From: Voacanga thouarsii
Taxonomy: Eukaryota > Streptophyta > Magnoliopsida > Gentianales > Apocynaceae
Direction of reading: 5' to 3'
Length of the DNA stretch: 64,000 bases
Assembly (NCBI GenBank): GCA_026120185.1
Contig: JANUWF010001165.1
Coordinates: forward strand, 3,100,001 to 3,164,000
In this document: positions 46,333 through 57,878 of the stretch, piece by piece
Layout: every line of letters begins with the position of its first letter
How positions within the stretch are numbered: position 1 is the first letter of the stretch
The notes under the pieces: model-generated
Told to the model about the DNA's origin: nothing
Seen by the model: only the letters and a program-made list of their open reading frames with translations
Database searches by the model: none
Program-made: the position numbers and the translations under genes

Positions 46333-48241
46333 GGGAGAGAGAGATCATTAGAATGATATAATTGAATGGAAGAAGATGAATAAGAAAGTTGTTCTTGACT
46401 TACCTTGTTGATGTTCCTGTGACCTTCAAGAAAAAGGTTGATTTCGATTCACTTGAAAATTTTGTTTGCAAGGTTTTGTGTTATAAATACCAGAAATGAG
46501 GTTTAGGGATTAAATGGAAGTGATTTGGAGTGTTCGAGAGTGATTGGAGGTGTTTGGAGAAGGGTTAGGCTTGAAGAAGGTTAGTGTGTGTTCTTGGTGT
46601 TCTTGGTGAAAATGGAGAGAATTTGGAAGAATGCTGCACGAATTTTGGTAGAAGGCTGGCCGAATGGTATGGAATGAGTGAGGGTTTCGGTTTTCTGCTA
46701 GAAAGAGAGGGGATGATCAGATTTTTTTGAAATTTAAATGGAGGAAATAGTGGGGAGGTTTAAGGTAAGAGGTTAGCTATGGTGTTTTGATCAAGAGAGG
46801 TTTCTATGGTCTTCAATGGAGCCGGCTGAACATGGAGTTTTTCCTGAAATGATTGAAGGTTAATGTTGCTCAAGGCTGGCCGAAATTCAGTCCATGAAGG
46901 CAGAGAAAATTCTGGTTAATTAGCCTAATGCAAGAGTGGTTTTAATGGAGTAAAAATGCTGAAAATTATTTGAAGTTCAAAAGAGTTTGAATGGAGTGAT
47001 CTTAGGAGTGTTTTGTGGTGCAGCTATGGAGTCCTTATGCTCAAGGTAAGAGTGGGGTTTATGGTGTTCAGTCTACAGCTGAGCAAGCTCAATTTTTACA
47101 GAGTTTGAAGATGATTTTCAGCCTTAGGCTAGAAGGGAGCAAGGCTGGAAAATTCTGGTTTCAAGTTGTTCAGAATTTTCGAAGATTGCAGAATTTTTTG
47201 GTGCAGAATTTGCACACTCTTAGCTCGATTTTCAGAGGTTCTTCTGGGGTGTTTGAGGGTCTTCCAAGGTTGGTTTTTCAGCCTTATTTCTGGACAAATA
47301 CAGAAGAGATTTGCTGGATTGAAGGTGAACTAAAAACAGCTTCATTTCCTTGATTGCAAGCTGCGAAATGCCCAGTTTTTTTTTTCTGGTTTGGTGTTGT
47401 TTTGTGCAGTCCGAAATTTGCACAGTTTTTCCAACTTCCAAGCCACATAAAATGACCATTTTCTTGGAAGCAAATGAATGGGATTATGGCCTGAATTTTC
47501 AAAGAAGGGGCTGCAACAATTCTGGAAAATTTCCAGATTTCTTTCCACTAAAGTATGAACAACATGAAGGTAGATTTGAAGGTCCATTCATGGTGATTGA
47601 TTTTCTCTTGGAACCCTTCCTATTTACCGTCCTATTTTCGGCCAACTACCCAACCACCATAGCTGATTTTCGAATTTCATGGTGGAGGAGTTATCCCAGA
47701 ATTTTTTTGGAATTTAAAAGAAAGGATTTAATGGTTTTGAATTATAAAGATGTTAAGACAAGCTAGAGGTAATAAATAGGACAAGAATTCCTCTAGAATT
47801 CTTTTTAGGACATGAGGATAAGATTAGGACATTCTCTTCATGTCTCCCCTAAGGCAACATTCCTATTTTTATGGAATGCAAGAAAACAGAAATTCAAACC
47901 TAATGAAAATAATCATGATAAAACTTAAATAATGGGATTTGAACTGATGACCTTAGAAATTAATTCACCAAGCTCTAACCACTAAATCACACTAACTCTT
48001 GTTCTTATTTTCTCACCCACATATTTTTCTCATCTACTCCTCAAGTTATCTCCCTATTTTGACCTCAAGCAAAATTACCATTTTACCCCTCCTACTCAAC
48101 AAGCATAACTAAGCATTTAAACCTATAATCCACGATTATAAAGCACATAAAATCATTCAAAAACATATATTTCATACAAAATAATATGATAGGCATTCTC
48201 GACCCCCTTACTCTAGGGTTGGTTTTAGGTGGGGTTTCACA
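44031..48241 (-). repeat. gypsy LTR3 (4211 bp)
   Basis: The right-most LTR of the array and 5' LTR of G2. It ends GGTTTCACA at 48241 and is followed by AATGG, the site in the COP2 LTR. It carries private variants in its right quarter (GGGGTTTATGG, GGAAGCAAATG, CTATTTTGACC, GGGTTGGTTTT) that differ from LTR1 and LTR2. Confidence 0.93.
46265..46343. repeat. (GA)n microsatellite in LTR3
   Basis: About 79 bp of GA units with the GGTGGG interruption shared with LTR2. Confidence 0.95.
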
Positions 48242-49890
48242 AATGGTTTCTAAAAGTACTATATGATAGAAACCTAGACTACTACCGCTACAGCGTGGAC
48301 TAGTACTCTACGACTTGAGTATGAGTTGGTGGTCTGGCAAAGCTGGAAGCATATACTTTGATTTGCTATAGTTGAGGTTCTATCGTAGGGCCAATATACT
48401 TGCATGTTGGGTATGTGTGGCTAGTTAGTTAAGACAGATTTATACAAGATAGTTTCTGCACTATATCACCCCTTATGGTTGTCCGAATGGTCAAATATGT
48501 CCAGGGCCCTAGGAAACATGACTTGGATGTTTGCTTTAGGGTAGCTCCATTGAAAAGCGGAAACACTCCAGGAAGTCTTGGATCATTGGACTAGAAGCCT
48601 AAGGATGGTAGATGTCATTTAGAGAGGTGTTAGTACACTTCTTCCTCTCTAAATGTACAGCGATATGTAAAGGGGTATTTTAGTCATTTCACCTATACGT
48701 CGGAGACTTTGCTAATGCAGCATTGTCCTTGGGGTCAATATTTTCTTATGATGATATTAGGAGATATTTAAAATGCAAAATACAGCTATTTATATAGCAG
48801 GGGTATTTTGGTCATTTTAGCAGCCAAGGCGATGTGTCTTTTTGGTCCTCAGAATAGCCCGTAAGTCCTAACTAATTTTGGGTTGAGGAATTGGTCTCAG
48901 TTCAAGAGGATTTTATTTTATTTTATTTTATTCAGGAAGTCTAATTTATTATTGGACTGGAATAAAATAAATAAATTAATTAAAATAGGAGTTGAGAGAA
49001 ATTTAATTATCTAGTTTAATTGGTTAATTAATTATTCAGGGCTTAGGTCCAGTATGAATAATTATGAAATTAACCTGGGCTTAAACTAGGGGAAATAATT
49101 AATGTTTAATTATTTATTGGGTTATTTATATAGGCCCAAGAAATAAATAATTAAAGATTAATTATTTTGGTTCATTTGGGCTAATTAATTATTTATTGGG
49201 TTATTTATGTAAGCACAGGAAATAAATAATTAATGTTTATTATTTTGGGCATTTTGGGTTCAAGATAAATAATAAATATTTTTCTGGCCCAATAGCTTGG
49301 ACCTTAGGGTTTTTTCCAGATACGGTTAAAAGGAGTTTAGGGTTAGGCCAAACTGATTCTCAGGATAACATCCGAGTGTTTTGAAATCCCGGAGATATGT
49401 TTATCAGATATTGAGAAACCTAGTTTTGGCTAACCAATAAAACTAGTGTCTGGTTGATGAAAACCCTAATCCTCCTAAGCCTAAGAAGCTTCACGTAGCT
49501 TCTCTCTCCTCTCTCTCACGCCACCCTCTTCTGTTGTTTTTCCTTGTTTCTTTGCTAACCAATAGCAAGTGCACTAAGGAGAATTGAGACCATTCCTCTT
49601 CACCATTGTGTTCACCGACTAGAGGTTAGGCAGAGGAATATTCTGAGAGTTGGAAAGCTTGGCGTTGATGCAAACAAGGTGAAGTAGAAGGCTAGCGGGT
49701 GTTCAACCGAAAGCTTCTTCAAGCAGGCAAAGCGAGGCGATTCCAGTCGTTCAATCCGCTCCTACTCAACCTAGAAGGGTTAAGGAGCGCAAAGGTATGA
49801 TCTTCACGCTTCCGTATGGCCTCTAAGGCTTGCGGTTTGTTTTTCTCTAATTTTTAAACCGTGCACGCTCCCCTGTTTTCGTCTCCCTCA
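48242..49890 (+). repeat. COP2 3' LTR (5' end missing)
   Basis: It begins AATGGTTTCTAAAAGTAC, corresponding to 17611 in the 5' LTR, so the first 367 bp of the LTR are absent. It ends ...CTGTTTTCGTCTCCCTCA, followed by the AGAGC duplication. It preserves the true LTR terminus that the 5' copy has lost. Confidence 0.92.
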
Positions 49891-52193
49891 AGAGCATATT
49901 ACTATCATATACTATAGCGTCATCAACTTGTAGTTAATGCCTACTTACCTTTCAAAGGGATACATCCATCTGTATTGAGCAGGATCACAAACCCTAGCTT
50001 CATAAGGCAAGTGAACCACTAGATGCTCCATCACATCAAAGAAACCGGGGGGAAATATTTTTTCAAGTTTACATATTAGCACAGGAATTTCATTCTCCAG
50101 TTTCTTCATATGAACTACTGACAATTTAGGTGAGCACAAATCCCTATAAGAAAGACTAAATTCTATCAGCACGTTCCAAACATTGACTAGAAGAAATTCT
50201 CTTTAAGCAATTGGAAGGAAACGTTCCATAAACATATGGAAATCATGACTTTTCATGCTAAACATCTTCAACTCTTTCAAATCAATACATTTTGATAAGT
50301 TTGAAGCATATCCATCTGAAAGTTGCAACTCCTTTACATATTTAAGCAACGCTTGCTTAGCCTCTGCAACCAATGAATAACATGCCTTTGGCATGAACAC
50401 CCTTTCTTCGCCTGCTCCACAAACTCTTAGTTCAGGCCTATGGAAATACGCCTCAACATCATGTTGTGCCTTTAAATTATCTTTTATTTTTCCCTTCACA
50501 TCCATTACAGTGTTAAAAATATTGTCAAACACATTTTTTTCATTATGCATGATGCCTATGTTATGGGGCACCAATAGAGTGTGCCAGCAATGCAAGTCCT
50601 AAAAAATGCTCTTCTTCACCTAATTGTGATTAACACCTCGACCATCACACCTCTGTAGTTCATATCCTGAGCATGTTATTCTTGGAAAATGGCACATTTT
50701 TTCCCACACTTCGTCCCTTGTTAGACAAGCTGTTGGCGGTGAGGTTTCTTGGCCTCTGTCCTTTCGAAATGAATGTGTGCCATTCCTAAATGGATGACCC
50801 GTTGGTAAGAAATGGCGAAGATAATTGAACAAAAAAGTTTTACTCTAAACTACAGCTGAAAAGACTTGGTACGCTTCATACAATAGGGACATGCAAATCT
50901 ACTTGCAGTACTCCACCCGCTTAGCATTCTAAAAGCTGGAAAATCATTTATTGTCCACAAAAGCGCAGCCTGTAGCTGAAAATTTTATTTCTTAGAAATT
51001 TCATATGTAAGGATACCAACAAACCATAACATACTCAATTCATCTATTAATGGTTGTAGATAAATATCAATTTTGTGTTTAAGATTCTTTAGGCCCAAAA
51101 TAATGACAGTCAAGAACAATATTGGATTCTTCATGCATATCAACAGGGGAGGATTATATGTAGTAAGTATAATTGGCCAACATGAATACTATTTTCCAAA
51201 AATCCCGAATGGAGCAAACCTATCCGTGCACATTCCAAGACTTACATTCTGCACCTTCTTTGAAAATTCAAGATGAAATGCATCAAACTCTTTCCAAGCC
51301 TTGCCATCACGAGAATGACTCCTGTACCCATCCTCCCCAATGCTCTCTGCATGCCATCTCATGGGTGATGCAGTCATTTTAGATGCATACAACCACTGCA
51401 ATTGAGGTGTTATTGGAAAATAATACATCTTCTTAATGGGTATATCCTTCTGCATGCTATTCCCTAGACCCTTCCTTTCTACGTACCAATAATGACCACA
51501 AAACTTATAATCTCTATGGGAAATATATCTTTCCAATAAAGCATACATCCATTCGTGCATACATCTATTTTTTGAACAAGTAAACCAATACCATATACCA
51601 ATTTCTTAAACTTGTAGAAATCATTGGGAATTTTATTAGAGCCTAGTACGACCTTCTTCATGAGCTGCACCACTTAATTAAAACATCTCTTGAACATATT
51701 ATTTTCTGACTTGATATTTAAGTGAAAGTTTTGAGTTGCCTAAACACCCTTCAGATATTGGCGTGTTAGCATCAACTCGCAACATGTCATAGAACTTCTG
51801 TGCTCCTGCATTTGGAAGTTCATCAACAAAATATTTAGAAGGCCCAGTCTCCACAATCTCAGGCCCTACGGCATCTAAAACCATTTCTCAAAAGGGGTTG
51901 CTGGAACAAGTTTGACCACCAGCATTCATTGAAACCATTGCGGGCTCTCTCGATGTTGTATGATACGGTTAACCAACACAAATCTATCATTGGTAGTAAC
52001 CAACAAATCCATATTTTTATAAATGAATTTCGACTTCGGAAGGGGCCAAATACTTCTTATTCGTACACTTTGAGCATGGACGTCTTATCTTAGATGAGAC
52101 AGCATTCGAAGTTGAAAATGTTAAAAAATCTTTAATCTCCCGTTCAAAATCAATCGTAATACCCTTGATACCGGGAACATACCTTCTATACAT
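49891..52193 (-). pseudogene. CACTA TNP2 transposase, N-terminal and core exon
   Basis: The minus-strand start at 52193 (MYRRYVPGIKGI) opens the transposase-associated domain with IRRPCSKCTNKKYLAPSEVE. The TNP2 segments follow in order: AQKFYDMLRVD and LSLKYQVR (about 51800-51700), IPNDFYKFKKLVYGIGL (51620), QLQWLYASKMTASPMRWH (51390-51340), FAPFGIF (51195), AALLWTINDFPA (about 50970-50930), MFMERFLPIA (about 50210) and the DUF4218 start LSVVHMKKLENEIPVL, MEHLVVHLPYEARV, YRWMYPFE (50120-49950). A donor GTAAGT follows at 49948. Stops and frameshifts split it into at least seven pieces. It encodes the cut-and-paste transposase of the CACTA layer. Confidence 0.88.
49896..49948 (-). other. CACTA transposase intron, donor half
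   Basis: The donor AAAG/GTAAGTAGG (GT at 49948-49947) begins an intron that COP2 interrupts after TATGCTCT. The rest, with the acceptor, is at 17243-17200. Joined, the intron is 97 nt and restores YPFER/ILLRLK in frame. Confidence 0.75.
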
Positions 52194-54028
52194 CTAATCT
52201 CTATTGTTCATCTAAAATCAACACTAGAAATAACGCAAACCAATCATGTAAAGTACTTAATTTCGAAGAAGAATAGAATGAGTAAAGATAGATGTAAAAA
52301 AATTGGTCAGTGGGCTCATTGTTAATAGTGCCAACAAGAAATGGAGTAACATCCTTGAAATGGTGATCGTTAAAAAAAAATGTTGGAATCATATAAAAAA
52401 GATATGCCTTTAGATCTTCTAAACCATTCTTCATCTCTTTCATGTACCCTTCCTATGAATCTATTATCCCTGTTATCTAGTAATTATACTACCCATTTGT
52501 CTTGGCGGTTATTATCAGGGTTGTAACTATTTTTCGTCATTCAATTCAAATCTCAAAGATAACATGAACAATTGTCCTTTTTTTCCAGACTTTTCCTGCT
52601 AGATTTGCTAATGACTATTTCACTACGAAGGATGAATGTGAGTTCATGCTTCAAGTCTCCAAAAAGACAAAGAAAATTGTTAGCAAGTATTCTGCTCTCT
52701 GCATTAGAACAGTTGTACTAATGATAGAGAGTCAGAATTGTAATTGGCTATTTTCTTATCTTTCTAGAGCCTAGAAGAATGGATTCACATTTATCCTTTT
52801 TAGTGAGGCAATTATTCACAAATCTAGTAGGAAAAGTCGGGAAAAAAAGAATAATAGTTCATGTTGTCTTTGAGAGATCAATTGGATAACAAAGTAGTTG
52901 GCACTAATGAAAACTGCCAAGATAAGTGCTTAGTCTAATTACCAAACGAAGAAGGGTAGATACATATAAAGGGTACATGAAAGAGACGAGAAAAGGGTTT
53001 AAAGATCTAATAGCTTTTTCTTTTTGATACGACTCGCAAGTTTTTTCTTTCCCTAACAATCACCGTTCTACTTTTAGAAATTAAGGAAGAATGTAGAAGG
53101 TTTTATAATCTCTGCCTCCTAAAAGAGCATTGAAGCAATGAAATATGAGAGAAGAAATAGGGAGTTGGTTGAATTACAAGATTTGTTCATCTTGTTTGGG
53201 TTAATACATGGCTACTTACCTTACTTAAGTTTTGGGTATTAGTATTTATAATATTTTTTTACTTTAAACTACAACTTTGAGTCGATCTCCATGAAATATT
53301 TCGGGGATGAGTTACATAGTATTTTGTGGTAAAAAATGTCAGTGAATTAGAATTGTTTCTTTTGTGTGGTTAGAGAAAATGGAATTGTATTTAACTAGGT
53401 GGAAGATATAAGAGTGAATACTATGTAACCTATCAGCAAAGAGGAAGGACTATGGGAATGCGAATGTTAGTCTGACTTCTATGGTTACATAAGGTCAAGT
53501 TTATGATCTTTCTCCTTTTTTTTTTTAACATTAAGGAGATGGTTAGGCATTATAGTCTATTGGATAAAATCAAGCTTATGGGTAATCAAGTTATCTGCTG
53601 TATCAAGATGACCAATGGAAATTTTGACATAATTTTCCCTATAAAATGGATGTTTTCCAGGCACTAAAGCCACCACAAAATCAAATAGCATTAAAAAAAA
53701 AACACACACACACACACACACACACAATGTACCAACAATCAAAATTTATCACTACCCGTATTGCTTACACCAACATGAACTCAATGTACCAAATAAAGAG
53801 CGTTCTTAAGATAAACCAGCAATATGCGTATCAAAATAAATCACAATAATAGCAAAAGGTACAATAACCAGAAAATACAAGTGGACACACAAAATACTAA
53901 CCAAAATGAAACTTGGCAAAACTACTATATGGCATGAGGGATAACACACACAAATATCTAGTTCGAAGATATGATAGAAAGGAAAAACTTAAGTAAGAAA
54001 GAGTTTGAGTAATTAGCTTATTTCAAAA
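52194..54028. other. AT-rich region without recognised genes
   Basis: This may contain the CACTA 5' end and flanking host sequence, but I found no copies of the subterminal GTAGCTAAA motif here and no terminal inverted repeat. Small ORFs (for example 52201-52443 on the minus strand) have low-complexity translations without family motifs. A poly-T run lies at about 53517-53527. Confidence 0.5.
53702..53726. repeat. (CA)n microsatellite
   Basis: About 12 CA units preceded by an A-run. Confidence 0.95.
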
Positions 54029-54133
54029 TTTAGGGTTTAGGGTTTAGGGTCTTGGGTTTTGGGCTTATGGTTTTAGGGTTTAGGGTTTTAAAGTTTTTGG
54101 GTTTAGTGTTTAGGATTTAGGGTTTTGGGTTTA
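54029..54133. repeat. degenerate interstitial telomere-like repeats
   Basis: Three near-perfect TTTAGGG units at 54029-54050 lead into a decayed array of TTTTGGG, TTTTAGGG, TTTAGTG and TTTAGGA variants ending near 54133. TTTAGGG is the plant telomere unit. About 105 bp in length. Confidence 0.8.
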
Positions 54134-54908
54134 TGAAGATAACCCTCAAGTTTAGTGTTAACCTAATCTACTGGAATATATTTGGATGGTTGAGGTTATG
54201 ACTATTTATCTGCATGGTTTTAGATGAGCAATGAAAATTTTGGCAGAGTTGCCCCAATAAGCTAGAAGTTTTCTAGGCAGCTAGGAAACCACAAAATCAA
54301 CCAACATTGAACGAAATACACAAAAACTAATAAATGCCACAGCAATTATTCAATAAAAGTAACCTAAGGGCAATCACTCATTAAACACGAGGAATGAACA
54401 CCCATCACTCACAGGGAATGATCACCTATTACTCATGGGAAATAATCACCCACAACAAAGTGACTGGTCGAAGCACCTCAGTAAATATGAACTATAAGTA
54501 CGTTGTCAGAAGAGATGATTCAATCAACTTCATCATATTAGTAGAAAATCACGGAAAAAGCACTAAAATCTACAACATAAGCAATCTAGAAGTTCAAATT
54601 TGACCAAGAAAAGCAAAAGAAAAACTAAAAAACCTACAAAAATTAAATCTTGAACAAGTAAATGCTAAAGATCACCCAAACTGACACCTTTAACAAGAAT
54701 AATTTTTTTTTTTAACCACATAGCCCATCAAAACAAAGCTTAAATTTATAAATTTAGGGGATTAAAATACCACTACACCCAACTTAATGGGGGTAAATTG
54801 CAGTAAACCCTTAACTTAATATTCTTTGGTATCTATCCATGGACAGAGGTAGAATATTGCTAGGAGCTTTTCTTTGGTTTAAGCAAGCATGTGTGCATGC
54901 ACACATAG

Positions 54909-54970
<62 letters not shown>

Positions 54971-55606
54971 AGAATTCTAAAAGCCCTAACTACAAATAGA
55001 AAGGAAAGTTTGTTTTAGTTTCATATTGAAAAAAATGGCCAAAAAGGAATTGTTTTAAAATTTAATAAAATAAGGAATTTAAATGGTAAAGCCAAGAATA
55101 TTCAACGTGAGAATATAGGTTAATGCATTATTTCATTTGTCAAACATCATACTTTGATTCCTCACATGATAGAATTTGATTCTCAACAAGGTAACCTCCT
55201 ACCAACTAAATAGCAAAAAACTAATTAAGCATATCTAATAAATCATATAAAGCCATAAACAAAAATTTCAAAATTGCACTACTAAAACTTGAATACGAGT
55301 ATGTACATGTGATAGATCATGAAAAAAAGTCAAGTTTAACTGTCAATCATTATTGTTAACTTCAATTTCGACAATCTTACCAAAGTTAACTTTGATTCTC
55401 CATAATGGTTTGACATCTTTTAGGGGAGTAAAATGAGTGTTTAATTACATGTTTTCATGGAATACAATGCTTGGGAGTGATTGAGGATGGAAACTTTTTG
55501 AAGCCTTTAAGGTTTTGTTTGGATTTTTATCTTTAGTGTTTAGTTCTTTTTCTTCTTCTTCTTCTTTTTTTTTTTCCCTAATACGAGATGAGCTTTATAT
55601 GATGCA
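54134..55606. other. AT-rich region without recognised genes
   Basis: No coding similarity is visible. It contains a pyrimidine-rich TTC/T tract at 55549-55576 just upstream of the PPR remnant. An open frame at 54394-54603 is short, lacks motifs and is not supported. Confidence 0.5.
54916..54964. repeat. (CA)n microsatellite
   Basis: About 25 CA units, preceded by related CACATA variants from about 54896. Confidence 0.95.
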
Positions 55607-56577
55607 GGTTCTCACGCAGTAGCTACAATGGTTTGAGAATCTGCTAGTTTGGAATTGATTTCTCCAGGAGGACAGTTGCATTCTTTGGCTTTGATATTGG
55701 GCTTATACAAATACAAGATTAGATTGGATTGATTTCCCAATCTTCATTGATAGTTAATTAAGGGATTTAAATCAATTACCTAATCTATAGGATTTTGTTC
55801 TAATTACCTAATTTATGTAATTACCTAATGTGTATGGGATTTGTTATCAATTATGTACAAAATAGGAAACAATATAATTACAAAAATACATATTAATTGC
55901 CATTTTTGCTCAGTTGTTAGTGTGATCACTTATGGGTCAAAATCTTTAAGCTAATGTGAATTTGACAAATTATTTTGAATCTAACAGCATGATATGCACT
56001 TCATGGTTGTGGCAAGGAAGCGTTGAGTTTGTATTATAAAATACAAGATTTTGGCATAAAAATGGATCATCACATCTTCAATAATATAAGAGTGTTCACG
56101 AGGTTAGCTTTCTTAGAGTATGCCAAATAGGCTCAAGCAGTGTTAGTTCACTATGCTTTTGCATTAGGTGTAGTGGCTATACTGCTCTTGCGGACATGTA
56201 TAGAAAGTGGGGAAAGATTGAAGATGCATGGAATGTTTTTGAAAGGATGCGTTATCTATTGGAACACACTAATAGATGGATTTGGTAATAAGGGTTGAAG
56301 AGCTAAGGCTGTTGAGCTGTTTGCTGGATGATTCATTAAAGAAACCATGTTGCATTTCTTGTTGTTCTATGTGCATGTAGTTATTCAGGTTTAAAAGATC
56401 ATGGATTGGAAATTTTGCATTCAATGACTAGGCATCTTAAGGTAAAGGCTTGAGCAATGCACTACGCCTATATGAGAGTTGTTAGGCTAAGAAGGGCTTT
56501 GGATGAAGCTTTGGCATTAATAAGAGATGCCCCATTTGAAGCTAACTTCAATTCTCCACTTTAGACTATTGTGAGGT
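55607..56577 (+). pseudogene. PPR protein pseudogene, two fragments
   Basis: Fragment A (55607-55704) reads ATMV.ESASLELISPGGQLHSLAL-like after small repairs of frame. Fragment B (about 56001-56577) reads CGKEALSLYYKIQDFGIKMD, RLAFLEYAK, then DMYRKWGKIEDAWNVFERM and later SYSGLKDHG and EALALIRDAPFEA in shifting frames. These are plant PPR (PLS-type) protein segments in correct order. They recall AT5G50390-like (EMB3141) proteins, from memory. The expected middle is replaced by about 300 bp of AT-rich DNA. PPR proteins bind organelle RNA, but this copy, with stops and frameshifts, is dead. Confidence 0.7.
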
Positions 56578-56999
56578 ACGTCACATATTTATTCGCTAAG
56601 CATTGTCTAAATGAGCCTTTGTCCTATTGCTAGGAGACACTAAGAAAGTACAAAAATTAAATCTAGAACAATCTATAACCCCACTATATACTAATTAATA
56701 AACTATTTCTCAAAGTAAAAATGTGAAGATTTATTTGTGGTCATCACTTTGTTTATTATTCCTCTAACAAAAGAAGAGTATAAATGTCCAATTCAATAGA
56801 AACCTAATACGTTATTGAAATGCATTTGTTAATTTCCACATTGACAAATGTTATGTTAGAATTGAAGTAATCGCGAAAAACTATCAAAGAAAATGCAGCG
56901 ATTTTTTTTTTTAGTTTTCTGAGCCACATCTAGGAGAGAGTACTTACTTTTCCTTATTAATAGCAGATTAACCAATGTAGGGACGGGTTGCACTAGAAC
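56578..56999. other. AT-rich sequence without recognised genes
   Basis: No gene or repeat is supported. It may include the distal end of the antisense LTR fragment that follows. Confidence 0.4.
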
Positions 57000-57850
57000 T
57001 TCTTGCGTAAGAGGGGGAGAATGAGGTGTTTACTGTTCAACTGGAAGTCCCGCCAAGCTTCTTCTCTTCGTCTTCCGGAGTATAACTCTACCTTGGTCTT
57101 AGGTTAGCTTGGTGACAGCTCCTTTTGGATAATCAAAAGCACTCTTCTAGAGAGAAGGAAGAGAAAAAGACGAAAGCTAGAGAGAGAGAAAGAGACAGCA
57201 CACTTGAGAAGCAAAAACTCTGGAAAAACCGCGTTCAGTTTTTTCTCCTCTTCACCTCATACTTTCGAATAACCTTTAGGCTTCATTAAGCCCTAATGGC
57301 CAAAAACATTAAGCCCTAATGGGCATGGTGCTGTGCTCCAAAACTAATCCAAGACTAAACTAATCCTCTTAATTAATTAATTACCTTCTCTGGGCATCAT
57401 TAAATACCCAAGACTAATTAATTAATTGTAATTGGACTCTTAATAATATGTCAATATATATCAACCCAATTAATTAATTTATTCCATCACAATTCTCTTA
57501 ATTAATTAATTATCTTTTCTGAGCCTTATTAAAACATAAGACTAATTAATTAATTCTAATTGGACTATTAGAATAAATTTTATTTCTCTTCCAAATAATT
57601 ATCCATCAAGTCCAGATTGTGTCTAAACAACACCAAGGTAACTTGAGCTACTCCAAGGACCAAGAAACATATTATTCATGGCTACTAAAATGACCAAAAT
57701 GCCATTACTATTAAATAGTCAGATTTTATCATTTTAAATATCTTCATTTATCACCATATGAAAATATTGACCGCAAGAATAATATTGCTAAAGTAATGTC
57801 TCAAACCTACATGTGACAAGACAGAAATATCTCTCTATGTAACACCCATG
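57000..57850 (-). repeat. antisense fragment of a COP2-like LTR
   Basis: The reverse complement of 57655-57850 aligns with the COP2 LTR near 18060-18215: GTAGGT..GAGAC, GGTCAATATTTTCATATGGTGAT, GATATTTAAAATG and TTTTGGTCATTTTAG.AGCCA. Continuing on the minus strand it has AATTAATTAATTA blocks, GGGCTTAATG repeats and a CT-rich, GAAGAAGCTT-containing 3' region, the same layout as the COP2 and COP3 LTRs. It lacks the LTR 5' third. COP3 begins 29 bp away. Confidence 0.65.
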
Positions 57851-57878
57851 AATGAGATAGGTTAAATAAACTAACACG

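Larger units (their letters stand above)
22889..48241 (-). mobile_element. tandem Ty3/gypsy chromovirus array (Tekay/Del type)
   Basis: In plus coordinates the order is G3 partial interior (22889-24922), LTR1 (24923-29099), G1 interior (29100-34421), LTR2 (34422-38599), G2 interior (38600-44030), LTR3 (44031-48241). All are transcribed on the minus strand, with each interior bounded by a Met-type primer site and a purine tract. Gypsy order (RT and RNase H before integrase), 4.2-kb LTRs and a C-terminal chromodomain point to the Tekay/Del clade. The right boundary falls in the COP2 3' LTR at GTAGT/AATGG. The left boundary is a deletion junction, so no second target copy survives. Confidence 0.9.
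17244..49890 (+). mobile_element. COP2, Ty1/copia element carrying a gypsy array
   Basis: The left LTR starts TGTTGG at 17244 and the right LTR ends CCCTCA at 49890. AGAGC flanks both sides (17239-17243 and 49891-49895). The copia interior (19255-22888) covers leader, gag, protease, integrase and the beginning of RT. The rest of RT, RNase H and the first 367 bp of the 3' LTR are missing, replaced by the gypsy array 22889-48241. The 5' LTR tip and primer site are also deleted. Left and right LTRs look only a few percent different over their first shared 130 bp, so COP2 appears younger than COP1. Confidence 0.92.

Noticed and set aside
22889..48241. The 9-10-kb tandem periodicity as a satellite array
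   Set aside because: The units are LTR retrotransposon interiors and LTRs with primer sites and purine tracts, so this is an element array and not a satellite.
52201..52443. 80-residue minus-strand frame just upstream of the CACTA transposase start
   Set aside because: The translation is low-complexity and hydrophobic with no TNP2 motif. The transposase-associated domain starts at 52193.
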